A DNA stretch of 64,000 nt from PALSA-1440 sp050011195 (GTDB lineage: Bacteria; Verrucomicrobiota; Verrucomicrobiia; Limisphaerales; UBA8199), in NCBI GenBank assembly GCA_050011195.1, contig JBEKJO010000009.1, positions 6,565-70,564 of the forward strand, in the 5' to 3' direction. This document shows, piece by piece, positions 8,491-16,959 of this stretch. The position numbers and the translations under genes are program-made. The stretch's first letter is position 1. Each line of letters starts with the position of its first letter. Under the pieces are notes generated by a model that saw only the letters and a list, made by a program, of their open reading frames with translations, was not told where the DNA came from and ran no database searches.

Positions 8491-8952
8491 TCATTGGATT
8501 CTGGCCGGCTCACGGCTACAAGCCTCCACGCGAAATCTCTCGGTTCGGCGTTCTTCAAGGGTGGTCGTGTATCGAATCTCGAACTCGAATGGATACGCAA
8601 TACGACCGGCTCTGGCGGCAAACCGAACGGAGCCAAGGTGATTCGCTTGCAGCCGGTCTGCTGGAATGATCGAGATGTCGAGCGGGGCGCCCGTGTGAAC
8701 TGTCAGCGAGGAGACAATGCCACCCAAGTTCTCGAAGTTGCACGTTCTGGTAGCGTAATCGCTGCTGCCATCGCGCCAGTGGAATTGCGGATTGCTTGCC
8801 TGACGACGCTGCTGCAACTCAATGGAAGCCAAAACCTCGGTTGGCGGTCTGCGACGAAGCAGCCATCTGAGCAGCGCAATCACCGCGGTGACAATAGCGA
8901 TCCCGACACCGCTGAGAACCCATTGTTTATTCTGGTTTAGCCAATCAAGCAT
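8491..8952 (-). CDS. Small membrane-anchored protein of unknown function
   Basis: This 153-residue protein has one N-terminal transmembrane segment (WVLSGVGIAIVTAVIALLRW) followed by Arg-rich LLRRRPP, which gives a cytoplasmic-facing C-terminal domain by the positive-inside rule. The rest is predicted beta-rich (ending EFEIRYTTTLEERRTERFRV). I know no named family. It lies between the LRR remnant and the intact LRR gene, and the remnant begins directly after its stop, which suggests a rearrangement point. No regulatory signal was found. Confidence 0.6.
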   Translation of the reverse strand: MLDWLNQNKQWVLSGVGIAIVTAVIALLRWLLRRRPPTEVLASIELQQRRQASNPQFHWRDGSSDYATRTCNFENLGGIVSSLTVHTGAPLDISIIPADRLQANHLGSVRFAARAGRIAYPFEFEIRYTTTLEERRTERFRVEACSREPARIQ

Positions 8953-9049
8953 GGGCGTGATGATGGTCGTGTTGAGGCGTCATGGTGTGAGAGTATTTGT
9001 TGGTCTGCCCGCTGTCCATGCCTTTTTGTGGCGGGTCGCGAGCCAGGGC

Positions 9050-10633
9050 TCACGGCGAGCGGAGGCGATAGTAACGGCGGGTATAGTTCGTCCACCGGGG
9101 ATCGGTGAAATAGGAGGAGCCGTTGGTGAGGGTGTTCGTGCTCACCGGAGACCATATCTGATTGGCCAGATTCGTGCAGGCTTCGACCATAACGGAGATG
9201 TTCGTTGCCCAAGAGATGATGAAGCCGAAGCGGTTAGCGTTCACACCAAAGCTGGAGTTGTTAATTAGGATCAGCGGGTTCGGAAGCAACCATGGGGCGG
9301 TTTGAAGACCGTCGAAGGTCGGACCCCAGCCCGTACTGCCCGGCAAGTAATAGACGGTGGGGTTGCTGTCACAGTTGAACACATCCAGAGCAAGGTTGGG
9401 GGCGTTCCCCTGGAAAAAGACTCCCGTCATGCTCGTGCAGCCTTCGAAGGCATAGTCCCCGATGTTGGTCACGCTGTTGGGGATCGTAATGCTGGTCAGG
9501 CTGGAGCAGGACTCGAACGCAGCTGCGCCAATGCTGGTGACGCTGTTGGGGATGGTAACGGTGTTCAAGCCGGTGCAGTTCCAAAACGCCGCGTACGCGA
9601 TGCTGGTGACGCTACCGGGGATCGTGTAGCCGCTGCCCGCTTTGCCACCAGGATATTCGATGAGCGTGTTCGTGCTCTTGTCGAACAAGACCCCAGCCAG
9701 ACTGCTATAGAGGAGATTATTTGTATCCACCGTTATCGCAGTTAAAGTGTAGCAGTTAGCGAAGGCATCGAACCCAATGCTGGTGACGCTGCTGGGGATC
9801 GTAATGTTGGTCAGGCCGTAGCATTCAAAGAACGCATCGAACCCAATGGTGGTGACGCTATCGGGGATCGTCACGTTGGTGAGGCTGGTGCAGTTAGCGA
9901 ACGCCCCGTCCCCGATGCTGGTGACGCCGCCGGGGATTGTGTAGCTTCCGGCTTTGCCGCCCGGGCACTCGACGAGGGTCGTCTGGCTCTTGTCGAACAG
10001 GACCCCAGCCAGACTGCTGTAGAGGAGATTATTTGTATCCACCGTTATCACAATGAGGCTGAGGCAGCAAGAGAACGCATCGGGCCCGATGCTGATGACG
10101 TTGCTGCCGATCGTGGCGCTGATTAGGCTGCAGCAGCCACTGAACGCGCTGGCCCCTATGTTGGTCACGCTGTTGGGGATTGTAACGTTGGTCAGGCCGC
10201 AGGCACTGAACGCCATCTCCCCAATGCTGATGACGCTGTTAGGGATCGTAACGCTGTTCAAGCGGGTGCAGCCGCTGAACGCCAGATCGTCGATGTTGGT
10301 GACGCCATCCCCAATGGTAAGGCTGCTCATGCTCATACACATGTCGAACGCACCTTCCCCAATGCTGGTGACACTGTTGGGGATCGTAACGCTGGCCAGG
10401 TCAGAGTACTCCTGGAACGCAGAATCCCCGATGGTGGTGACCGGTAGATAATCCGGCTGGAAAATGCTCCCGACGTTGATCGTGCTAGGGATGGTCAAGT
10501 TGGTCACGGACCCGACGTATCCGGTGATGGTGACCGTGCCATTATTGGTCGTGAAGGTGAGTTGAGCTTGCAGTGCGGCGGGGAGCGTCAAGAGCAGCAG
10601 CAGGGGCAGCAGCAGTTTGAAACGCGTTTCCAT
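9050..10633 (-). CDS. Exported leucine-rich repeat (LRR_5, BspA-like) surface protein
   Basis: This 527-residue protein starts at METRFKLLLPLLLLLTLPAA. The ATG at 10633 is preferred because it begins the signal peptide; the in-frame extension upstream is repeat-derived intergenic DNA. The mature region is about 15 LRR_5 units of 23 residues of the form LTSVTIPNSVTSIGxxAFxx, coded by roughly 69-bp tandem DNA repeats. These are twice interrupted by a VDTNNLLYSSLAGVLFDKS island with a CPGGKAG or YPGGKAG turn. The last 75 residues are the C-terminal domain (SWATNISVMVEACTNL to YRLRSP) shared with other secreted proteins here. It probably acts in adhesion or binding at the cell surface. Copy number may vary by slippage. 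Confidence 0.88.
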   Translation of the reverse strand: METRFKLLLPLLLLLTLPAALQAQLTFTTNNGTVTITGYVGSVTNLTIPSTINVGSIFQPDYLPVTTIGDSAFQEYSDLASVTIPNSVTSIGEGAFDMCMSMSSLTIGDGVTNIDDLAFSGCTRLNSVTIPNSVISIGEMAFSACGLTNVTIPNSVTNIGASAFSGCCSLISATIGSNVISIGPDAFSCCLSLIVITVDTNNLLYSSLAGVLFDKSQTTLVECPGGKAGSYTIPGGVTSIGDGAFANCTSLTNVTIPDSVTTIGFDAFFECYGLTNITIPSSVTSIGFDAFANCYTLTAITVDTNNLLYSSLAGVLFDKSTNTLIEYPGGKAGSGYTIPGSVTSIAYAAFWNCTGLNTVTIPNSVTSIGAAAFESCSSLTSITIPNSVTNIGDYAFEGCTSMTGVFFQGNAPNLALDVFNCDSNPTVYYLPGSTGWGPTFDGLQTAPWLLPNPLILINNSSFGVNANRFGFIISWATNISVMVEACTNLANQIWSPVSTNTLTNGSSYFTDPRWTNYTRRYYRLRSP

Positions 10634-10683
10634 GGAGGCGATTATGCGCTCTTTGCGGGCGCTGGCAAGCACAAAATTCGAGG

Positions 10684-10720
10684 AATTGGTGACTGGTGAG
10701 TGGTGATTGGTGGTTGGAAG
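10684..10720. repeat. GGTGACTGGTGAG-type repeat
   Basis: A short copy of the same degenerate family as 7523-7587, lying immediately upstream of the LRR gene start. Confidence 0.55.
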
Positions 10721-10877
10721 GGGTCCCCACCCGAGGGGCGAGTGGGGACTTTGCGGGGGCGGGGAAAGCGCCGCTGGCGCGGCGCAGTCCAAGACTAGAA
10801 TTCCTCGCCACGGGTGCGGTCGCCCCAGGCCATGCGGACACCGGTGCCGCCTTTGCCGTGATAGTAGGTCACCCCAG

Positions 10878-10904
10878 CCCTCTCCCCTTCGGAAGGGGAG
10901 AGGG
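10878..10904. repeat. Perfect GC-rich palindrome
   Basis: CCCTCTCCCCTTC and GAAGGGGAGAGGG face each other around a single G. The surrounding region, 10634-11288, holds no gene, only this palindrome, a second hairpin (GCGCCGCTGGCGCGGCGC near 10769) and the remnant at 11115-11215. Confidence 0.65.
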
Positions 10905-11114
10905 GGAATCTTCGGCAGATTTCCGGCGAACCGGGGTTCATAGGGAGGGGGAAATCGCCGGCAGGTTTATGGCGAAGCAAGGTTCATGGGGAGCTTCGAC
11001 CTCCAATGTTGGACGCGCATCGGGGCCACAAACCGATTAAGATTAAGAACGGCAGATTCAGGGGAAGGGTCAACCTCTGATTGAACCAAGGCTTTGCCGG
11101 AGGGGAGGTCAAGG

Positions 11115-11215
11115 GATAAGCGACTGGTAAAACCGAGGCGTGCCGGTGTTCGGGTCGGTAAAACTGAAATTGGTCTGGGTGTTGGAAACCGTGGCCAGCG
11201 TGGCCCGTGCTGCTT
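11115..11215 (-). pseudogene. Remnant of a secreted-protein C-terminal domain
   Basis: The minus strand encodes ATLATVSNTQTNFSFTDPNT then GTPRFYQSLIP. This matches the end of the fragment at 11976-12320 (TWVSNTQTNFSFTDLDTRTP then RFYRLTVP) at both DNA and protein level. Nothing upstream of it belongs to the same gene, so it is a second detached copy. Confidence 0.7.
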
Positions 11216-11288
11216 GAGTTGGATACCCCTTTTCGCGGTTGACATCCGCGGCCTGGGGTGGCTAAATCAATGCCAAGAGCATCTTCTT

Positions 11289-11894
11289 ATGAAAAAGTTT
11301 TTTGTATTATTGGCGCTCTCGGTGTGCTGCATGCTCAATGCGGCAGAAACATCCACCAATCTGTTATCCATCTCGCTGGTTGACAACTCGGGGTATCTCT
11401 CACGGACCTTTGTCAAGACGCCCGATCAGATTATATCCCCGCCCGTGCTTGCCGATAGAGATTTTGTGGCCTTTGACACAACGAATCAGACCTTTGCCAT
11501 CACCCCTGAAGCTGCAAAACGACTGGCCCGGGCGATTTGGGCGCTGGGGAAAAAATATTCCCCCGGATGGAGCGGGGAGGCCGCTCCCTATGTCTATTGG
11601 AACGGCACTTACGACTTAATCCCAACGCCCGTTCCATTTGTTCTCCAAGTTTCGGGCGAGACGATCTACAGGGGTATATTTAACACAATAACCTCTTCCG
11701 ATTGGGTCTCGGGACCGGCCATGCTTGCCGACCAGGAGTTCATAGCCACCAATTTGACCAACAACGTGACATTTTCCATCCAGGCTGGTTACCCGCTGCC
11801 GTATGGACTCGGAACCGGAGGTGGGGTGGATCGGCGCGGTGATAAACGGATCGTTGCGGCCGTCCAAAAGTTGTTTGCGCATGAAAAGCGGTGA
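11289..11894 (+). CDS. Exported protein of unknown function
   Basis: This 201-residue protein starts at MKKFFVLLALSVCCMLNAAE, a clear signal peptide. A longer in-frame start at 11094 is rejected because its extra residues come from the opposite-strand remnant. The mature part (ISLVDNSGYLSRTFVK; later VLADRDFVAFDTTNQTFAI) contains two similar segments, SPPVLADRDFVAFD and SGPAMLADQEFIATN. These look like an internal duplication related to SecD/P1-type export domains, where a feature is followed by an active statement. That resemblance is tentative. Codon use matches neighbours. It stands alone between two remnants. Confidence 0.65.
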   Translation: MKKFFVLLALSVCCMLNAAETSTNLLSISLVDNSGYLSRTFVKTPDQIISPPVLADRDFVAFDTTNQTFAITPEAAKRLARAIWALGKKYSPGWSGEAAPYVYWNGTYDLIPTPVPFVLQVSGETIYRGIFNTITSSDWVSGPAMLADQEFIATNLTNNVTFSIQAGYPLPYGLGTGGGVDRRGDKRIVAAVQKLFAHEKR

Positions 11895-11975
11895 ACGATG
11901 GGCTGGAGCCAACGCTGGAAACCAAGCGCAGCCCGTCAACCGCATAGGCCCAACCTTCCCGCCTCCAAGGGGCGG

Positions 11976-12320
11976 TCAAGGAACCGTCAACCGGTAAAAC
12001 CGAGGCGTGCGGGTGTCCAGGTCGGTAAAGCTGAAATTGGTTTGGGTGTTGGAAACCCAGGTCAGCGTAGCCCACACGGGAAGGTTCGTGCTGGATTGGA
12101 CATTATAGACGACGTTGGTCAATCCGGCCCAATGCAGGGTGGCAACCAGGTTGGTCGCGGTCACCGTGAGCACCGGGCGGGGCACAGTGAATACTGTCCA
12201 CTCCAATCGCACCACGCTGTATTCCGGGATGGTGACGGAATTGGTCGCGGTCCCGGTTTGGATGAGCGCCGGGCTGCTTTGCGGAGAGGTGTTGGTGGCG
12301 CTGGGGTCGCTGCCCGTCAC
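11976..12320 (-). pseudogene. C-terminal fragment of a secreted glycosidase-like protein
   Basis: The frame gives 114 residues from a GTG one base after the PagL-like stop. The segment NSVTIPEYSVVRLEWTVF resembles the terminal beta-sandwich of alpha-L-arabinofuranosidases and related glycosidases (x-IPAYSVxxL). It is followed by the usual secreted-protein C-terminal domain (NVQSSTNLPVWATLTWVSNT to FYRLTVP). There is no signal peptide or catalytic domain, so the 5' part has been lost and the remainder abuts an unrelated gene. The family call is tentative; the truncation is well supported. Confidence 0.65.
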
Positions 12321-12321
12321 C

Positions 12322-13038
12322 TTAGAAAACCCAGGTCAGGCCGCCGCTGAACAAGAACGAATTCACACCGAGGTCGGGGGTTTGAATGCGCGCATTGGAC
12401 AAGTGGATGTAGCGCGCCTGGAATATGAAGGCCAGTTTTTGCCGCAAAACCCAGCGAAAGCCGGGTCCTGCCTGGAGATTAAACTCGAAGGTGGTGCTCA
12501 AGTCCGGATGCCCAATGTCGGTGGCCGTGACGCCTGCGCCGCCGTCAAAAAATGGGTCCAGCGACGAGTTTGGCAGGAAATGATAGCGCACGATCGGCGT
12601 AAGCCCCACCAGGTAGGCGGTATCGGGGCGAAACTGTGCGCCACTCCAAAACTCGCCGGCCAATTCCACGTGGCGGAGAAACGGCACTTCCGAAGCCGAG
12701 AGCTTTCCTACGTGCAGCGTGGCGGCGGTGAGGTGATGGGCTTCGGTGGTACCCATGGCACTCACGCCGAAGCCGGCGCCCAGAGTGAAGCCAATGTTCC
12801 AGTTTGTGGGCAGGAACGCAGGCGGCTCGGGAAGGGCTGGCGACGCAGGCACTGCCGCAAGACTCAGCGTGGGCGAAAGGGAAGGCGAGTCTTGAGCCGG
12901 AGCGGAGCACACCCAAAGCGAGATTACAAGGGCCAGGAATCTTTTGAGGGATTCAGGGTTGAGGCCAGGGCTGCTGGGGGCGGGATGCGAGTTCAGCTCG
13001 GGGCCTCGAACATTAGCGAGAATGTGCGGATATTTCAT
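12322..13038 (-). CDS. PagL-type lipid A 3-O-deacylase (acyloxyacyl hydrolase family)
   Basis: This 238-residue outer-membrane beta-barrel protein has a hydrophobic export segment (FLALVISLWVCSAPAQ, residues 34-49). The mature barrel ends in an aromatic residue (SGGLTWVF). The signature RYIHLSNARIQTPDLGVNSF at about 209-228 matches the PagL active site, with H212 and S214 as the expected catalytic pair. Members remove the 3-O acyl chain from lipid A and remodel the outer membrane. The N-terminus has about 30 residues before the hydrophobic core, so the true start may be an internal non-ATG codon. No partner gene is adjacent. The stop is one base from a glycosidase fragment. Confidence 0.78.
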   Translation of the reverse strand: MKYPHILANVRGPELNSHPAPSSPGLNPESLKRFLALVISLWVCSAPAQDSPSLSPTLSLAAVPASPALPEPPAFLPTNWNIGFTLGAGFGVSAMGTTEAHHLTAATLHVGKLSASEVPFLRHVELAGEFWSGAQFRPDTAYLVGLTPIVRYHFLPNSSLDPFFDGGAGVTATDIGHPDLSTTFEFNLQAGPGFRWVLRQKLAFIFQARYIHLSNARIQTPDLGVNSFLFSGGLTWVF

Positions 13039-13086
13039 CTTTCAAGGGGAAATGAGGAAGGCCAAAATGGTAATTCTGGATTGGGG

Positions 13087-13487
13087 GTGTCTCCATGACT
13101 CAACCGACCACAACAGGTTGTGGTAGAGGCGTGCATCCAGACCGCAGTACACGCTGCCCGTGAGCCGTGGTTGAGTCAAAGGGACACGCAGATTCTGGAT
13201 TTCACATCACAGACACGCGAATACTGCTGGAGTTTCTCAACCGGGGGTTGGCTTGTCCACCGGGAAAACGGCATGATGCAGACGCCAAGGCATCTCCGGA
13301 AGAACGTGCGGTGCACTTGTTACGGCGGGTTGAACGGTCAATCCGTTAAAGACCCGATGCCCCATCCGTATTGATCGGAAGTGCGCCTGAGACGTTACTG
13401 GAGCAGGGTCTTGGCAGCCGTTCTGTTTCCAGGCGGCTTCATGGTTAGGTTGGGAGCGGTTCAGGAAACTGAGCCGCTCTTTTTTTA
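13087..13487 (+). ncRNA. Candidate structured non-coding RNA ending in an intrinsic terminator
   Basis: This stretch of about 400 bases has no convincing gene. It begins with a long-range stem (13087-13105 with 13169-13187, 15 of 19 paired) that encloses a perfect hairpin ACCACAAC/GTTGTGGT (13107-13124) and a GCGTG/CACGC hairpin. Further on are CAACC/GGTTG (about 13238-13250) and a two-part hairpin CGGGT..AACGG..CCGTT..ACCCG (13326-13356). It ends in a plus-strand terminator. It lacks the conserved blocks of RNase P RNA, tmRNA, SRP RNA and 6S RNA that I would recognise. It may instead be decayed coding DNA: a 60-codon frame at 13167-13349 has protein-like composition. Confidence 0.35.
13454..13486 (+). 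terminator. Strong Rho-independent terminator
   Basis: GAGCGGTTCAG and CTGAGCCGCTC form an 11-bp stem with one GT pair around a GAAA tetraloop, followed directly by seven T residues. It works only on the plus strand. No plus-strand gene precedes it, which is the main reason to suspect an RNA gene upstream. Confidence 0.85.
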
Positions 13488-13651
13488 TTGATTGTGAGAG
13501 AGCCGTTCCCACCCCGAATCCAACCTCACCATTTGCTTGACCAAAGCGGTGATGTTTGCTTAGCCGATGGCGCTACGCGATTTTGCATGGAATTACAGCA
13601 CCTTCATGCAGATGGTTTGTCAACGGATCCTCGAAGGAGAGCAAAGGGGAA

Positions 13652-15034
13652 TCAGAAATGATTCGGCTCGCGCTGGAGGAATTGGCCGCGGCCGGTTTGA
13701 CCGACGAATTTTCCGTCACGGACGGCTACCTGGCCGCGGAGGGTGACCACGCTCGGGCGGCCTTCGATGGGCAGGCCCTCGAACGGATTGTAATCCACGT
13801 TCATGGTTTGGGTTTTGACCGAGAGCGTGCCGCGATAGTTCGGGTCATAGACGACCAGGTCAGCGTCGCTGCCGGGCTGAATGGTGCCTTTGCGCGGGAA
13901 CAGGCCGAACAACTTCGCCGCCTGGGTGCTGGCGACCTCGACGAAGCGGTGCAGGTCGAGCCGGCCACGCTGGACACCGTAGGTGTAGAGGACCTTCACG
14001 CGGTCTTCCAGCGAGGGAATGCCATTGGGGATCAGCGTAAAATCTCGTTCGCCCATCCGCTTCTGCGTGGCAAAATCGAACGGGGCGTGGTCGGTCGCCA
14101 GGGTGCTGACCAGGCCGTCGCGCAGGCCGTTCCACAAAATATCCTGATTGCGCTTATCGCGCAGCGGGGGCGACATCACGAACTTGGCGCCCTCGAAATT
14201 CGGGCGTTCGGCGTAGGTTTTGTCGGTGACGAGGTACTGAATGAGGGTCTCGACCCAGACTTTCACGCCCGCCAGCTTGCCCGCGACGGCCTCCCGCAGA
14301 GCTTCCTCGCAGCTCGTGTGAACGATATAGACGTGCGCGTCGAGGAGCTTCGCGAACGTCATGAGGTGATGAACGCCTTCGGCCTCGACCAGGGGCGGGC
14401 GGCTGTCGTGATGCCATTCGGGGCCGGTTTTGCCTGCGGCCAGCAGCATCTGCTGGAGTGCCAGGACCAGGTCAGCATTTTCGCAGTGCGCGGTGGTAAT
14501 AACGCCGAGTTTCTTGGCCAGGTGGAGCGTCTGGTAGAGTTCGTCGTCGGTGACGCCCAGGGCGCCTTTGTAGGCGAGGAAGATTTTGAAGCTGCTGAGG
14601 CCGCGTTTGATGATCTCCGTGAACTGCTTCTCGGCCCCTGCATCGTAGTGCGTCACGCCCATGTGAAAGGTGAAGTCGCAGGCGCAGTGGCCCTGCGCTT
14701 TGCCCAGCCAAAGTTCAAACGCCGCCAGCGGTTCCTCCGTCCGCCCGGGGCAAATCATCTCGATAAAGGTCGTCGTGCCGCCGACGAGCGCCGCGCGGCC
14801 TGCCGTTTCGTGGGTGTCCTTGGCGAAGGTGCCCATGAACGGCAGATAAACATGGACGTGCGGGTCGATGAACCCGGGGAAGATGTATTTGCCTTTGGCG
14901 TCGATGACCTCCGCGCCCGGAGGGGGCTGGAGGTTGCGGTCAATGCGCGTGATGGTTTCGTTCTCACACCAGATGTCGGCCTTGTAGCGGTCGCTGGCGG
15001 TGATGATTTCGCCGTTCTTGATGAGGAGTGCCAT
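13652..15034 (-). CDS. hydA: Dihydropyrimidinase (D-hydantoinase)
   Basis: This 460-residue amidohydrolase, of usual family length, opens the ring of dihydrouracil or dihydrothymine to N-carbamoyl-beta-alanine or N-carbamoyl-beta-aminoisobutyrate in the cytoplasm. All binuclear zinc ligands are present: H59 and H61 in DPHVH, the carboxylated K150 in SSFKIFLAYKG, H183 in TAHCEN, H239 in VHTS and D315 in ATDHAPF. The C-terminus has the composite beta-sandwich (GSDADLVVYDPN). It shares the island with PreA, PreT and beta-ureidopropionase, although it is about 7 kb from them. Hydantoinase activity on other cyclic imides cannot be excluded, but the context favours pyrimidines. Confidence 0.92.
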   Translation of the reverse strand: MALLIKNGEIITASDRYKADIWCENETITRIDRNLQPPPGAEVIDAKGKYIFPGFIDPHVHVYLPFMGTFAKDTHETAGRAALVGGTTTFIEMICPGRTEEPLAAFELWLGKAQGHCACDFTFHMGVTHYDAGAEKQFTEIIKRGLSSFKIFLAYKGALGVTDDELYQTLHLAKKLGVITTAHCENADLVLALQQMLLAAGKTGPEWHHDSRPPLVEAEGVHHLMTFAKLLDAHVYIVHTSCEEALREAVAGKLAGVKVWVETLIQYLVTDKTYAERPNFEGAKFVMSPPLRDKRNQDILWNGLRDGLVSTLATDHAPFDFATQKRMGERDFTLIPNGIPSLEDRVKVLYTYGVQRGRLDLHRFVEVASTQAAKLFGLFPRKGTIQPGSDADLVVYDPNYRGTLSVKTQTMNVDYNPFEGLPIEGRPSVVTLRGQVAVRDGKFVGQTGRGQFLQREPNHF

Positions 15035-15140
15035 AGCTTATCTTTAATGCGAAGAGTGGTTTAGATCAATTGCTTTGAAAGGCTGCGCGGCGAGAAAGCG
15101 GGAGCTTGTCATGTGCTTTGGCAGGTAGTAGCTTGTCGGC

Positions 15141-15350
15141 ATGATCGTAGATCAGATTCGAGAGCGGCTGCATAATGGGTTTCAGCCCTTTGCCCTTCAA
15201 CTGTCCAACGGAAAAAGACTTGCGGTGCCACATCAGGACTTCATTGCGGTCCACCCCAGAATGGTGGTGGTCATTGACCAAAAGGGGATCTCCCATACTA
15301 TCAATCCGCTCCACATCGTATCCATTGACGAGGCGCAGGCGAAGGAATAG
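15141..15350 (+). CDS. Small conserved protein of unknown function
   Basis: This 69-residue protein has the pattern IRERLHNGFQPFALQLSNGK, then AVPHQDFIAVHPRMVVVIDQ, then INPLHIVSIDE. The same layout (RPFxPFxLxLSDGRxxxVPHPDFI ... LHIVSI) is seen in many small single-domain proteins of planctomycetes and verrucomicrobia. It probably forms a small beta-barrel, with no signal peptide or membrane segment. It is divergent from hydA with a 106-base gap. The function is unknown. Confidence 0.7.
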   Translation: MIVDQIRERLHNGFQPFALQLSNGKRLAVPHQDFIAVHPRMVVVIDQKGISHTINPLHIVSIDEAQAKE

Positions 15351-15401
15351 AAGCCAGGACGATCTCCCGGTCCAGACCCCAGTCTGCCGATCTTTGCCGC
15401 T

Positions 15402-16901
15402 TCACTTCTTCGGCTCGCGGTACCATACATCCCCCTCGCCATAGCTGAACCAGCGGCTCATGGTCACTTTCAACTGCGTAAAGAACTGAATGCCTTCTTT
15501 GCCCTGCATGTGGAGGTCGCCGAAGAAGGACTCGTTCCAGCCGTTGAACGGGAACCAGGCCATCGAGGCGGGCACGCCGACGTTGATGCCCACCATGCCG
15601 CACTGGATGCGGTGTTTGAATTCGCGCGCGGCTTTGCCCGAGCGCGTGAAAATGGAGGCGCCGTTGCCATAAGGCGAGCGGTTGGCCAGCTCAATGGCGG
15701 CGTTGAGGTCGGCCGTGCGCATCACGCTGAGCACGGGGCCGAAGATTTCCTCGCGCATTATGGTCATGCCGGGCTGAACCTCGTCGAGCACCGTCGCGCC
15801 GAGGAAATAGCCGTTGGGAGCGCCACCCACTTTGACCCCCCGGCCGTCGGCGGGGATGCTCGCGCCTTCTTTGACGCCGAGTTCGATCAGTTCCGTCACG
15901 CGCTCGCGATGCTGCCGGGTGATGACTGGGCCCATGTCCGGCTGCGGCTCGCGATCGGTGGGGCCGATCTTTATTCGGCGCGCGGCCTCGACCAGCGACG
16001 GCAGGACCGTTTTGGCCGCCTCACCGACTACCACGGCGGTGGAGCCGGCCATGCAGCGTTCGCCGGCGCAGCCGAACGCGGCTTCGATGACGCCGCGGAC
16101 GGAGTTATCCACGTCGGCGTCGGGCATCAGCAAGACGAAGTTCTTGGCGCCGCCGTTGGCCTGGACCCGTTTGCCGTGTTGGGTGCCGGTTTGGTAAATG
16201 TAGCGGGCGATGGGCGTGGAGCCGACAAAGGAAACGGCTTTCACCTTGGGATGCTTGAGCAGCGCATCAACGCATTCCCGTCCGCCGTGGACCAGGTTGA
16301 GCACGCCTTTGGGCAGCCCAGCCTTCTCCAACAATCCGGCGACCTTGATGGCCGTCAGCGGAACCTTCTCGCTGGGTTTCAGCACGAAGGTGTTGCCGCA
16401 GGCGATGGCCACCGGATACATCCAGAGCGGCACCATGCAGGGGAAATTGAACGGCGTGATGCCGGCACAGACGCCCAGCGGCTGGCGAATGGTTTCGCAA
16501 TCAATGCCGCGGGCGATGTTCTCCAACACCTCGCCCATCAGCAGCGACGGCACGCCGCACGCGAACTCGACCATCTCGATGCCGCGCTTCACGTCGCCGC
16601 GGGATTCGACGAGCGTCTTGCCATGTTCCCGCGTGTTGCTCTTGACCAGGTCCTCGAAATTCTCCTCCAGCAGCGCCTTGAACCGGAAGAGAATGCGCGC
16701 GCGGTCGGTCGCCGGTGTTTCCCACCAGGCGGGAAATGCCGCCGCCGCGGCTTCGACGGCCTCATCCACGTGCCGGGCTGTGCATAGGGGCGTTTGGGCG
16801 ATGACTTCGCCGGTGGACGGGTTGTGGACGGGGGTGGCGGACAGGTTGGCGAGGCGGCTCCATTCGCCGCCGATCCACACCGGGCAAGTAGCTGAATCCA
16901 T
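15402..16901 (-). CDS. mmsA: Methylmalonate-semialdehyde dehydrogenase (CoA-acylating)
   Basis: This 499-residue aldehyde dehydrogenase oxidises methylmalonate semialdehyde to propionyl-CoA plus CO2, and malonate semialdehyde to acetyl-CoA, with NAD and CoA. Diagnostic MmsA features are GVCAGITPFNFPCMVPLWMY, the catalytic Cys in GERCMAGS, and the C-terminal FNGWNESFFGDLHMQGKEGI. The glutamate that hydrolytic ALDHs use as general base is replaced by NGGAKN, as expected for the CoA-acylating class. It links products of thymine/uracil breakdown, after transamination, to the methylcitrate genes at 18.8-22.3 kb. Valine or myo-inositol catabolism is an alternative role, but none of those genes is nearby. 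Confidence 0.93.
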   Translation of the reverse strand: MDSATCPVWIGGEWSRLANLSATPVHNPSTGEVIAQTPLCTARHVDEAVEAAAAAFPAWWETPATDRARILFRFKALLEENFEDLVKSNTREHGKTLVESRGDVKRGIEMVEFACGVPSLLMGEVLENIARGIDCETIRQPLGVCAGITPFNFPCMVPLWMYPVAIACGNTFVLKPSEKVPLTAIKVAGLLEKAGLPKGVLNLVHGGRECVDALLKHPKVKAVSFVGSTPIARYIYQTGTQHGKRVQANGGAKNFVLLMPDADVDNSVRGVIEAAFGCAGERCMAGSTAVVVGEAAKTVLPSLVEAARRIKIGPTDREPQPDMGPVITRQHRERVTELIELGVKEGASIPADGRGVKVGGAPNGYFLGATVLDEVQPGMTIMREEIFGPVLSVMRTADLNAAIELANRSPYGNGASIFTRSGKAAREFKHRIQCGMVGINVGVPASMAWFPFNGWNESFFGDLHMQGKEGIQFFTQLKVTMSRWFSYGEGDVWYREPKK

Positions 16902-16959
16902 GGGGAGACAGTAGCACGCCGGCTGCGGTCTGCAAGCCGGTGATCACCTTACGCAAGCC

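Noticed and set aside
9050..10633. CRISPR-like array from the evenly spaced repeats
   Set aside because: The 69-base periodicity is coding LRR_5 sequence in one continuous frame, and units vary at synonymous sites with no unique spacers.
10634..11288. Extra genes in the gap between the LRR gene and the small exported protein
   Set aside because: Open frames here follow palindromes, repeats and the antisense of a domain remnant.
13167..13349. 60-codon plus-strand frame with protein-like composition
   Set aside because: It starts at GTG with no ribosome site and lies inside a structured, terminator-ended segment. I could not match it to any family, so it is mentioned only under the RNA candidate.
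13190..13487. tmRNA, because GATTCTGGAT occurs at 13190
   Set aside because: The rest of the tmRNA is absent: no tag-peptide frame, no T-loop GGTTCRANTCC near the end, and no CCA.
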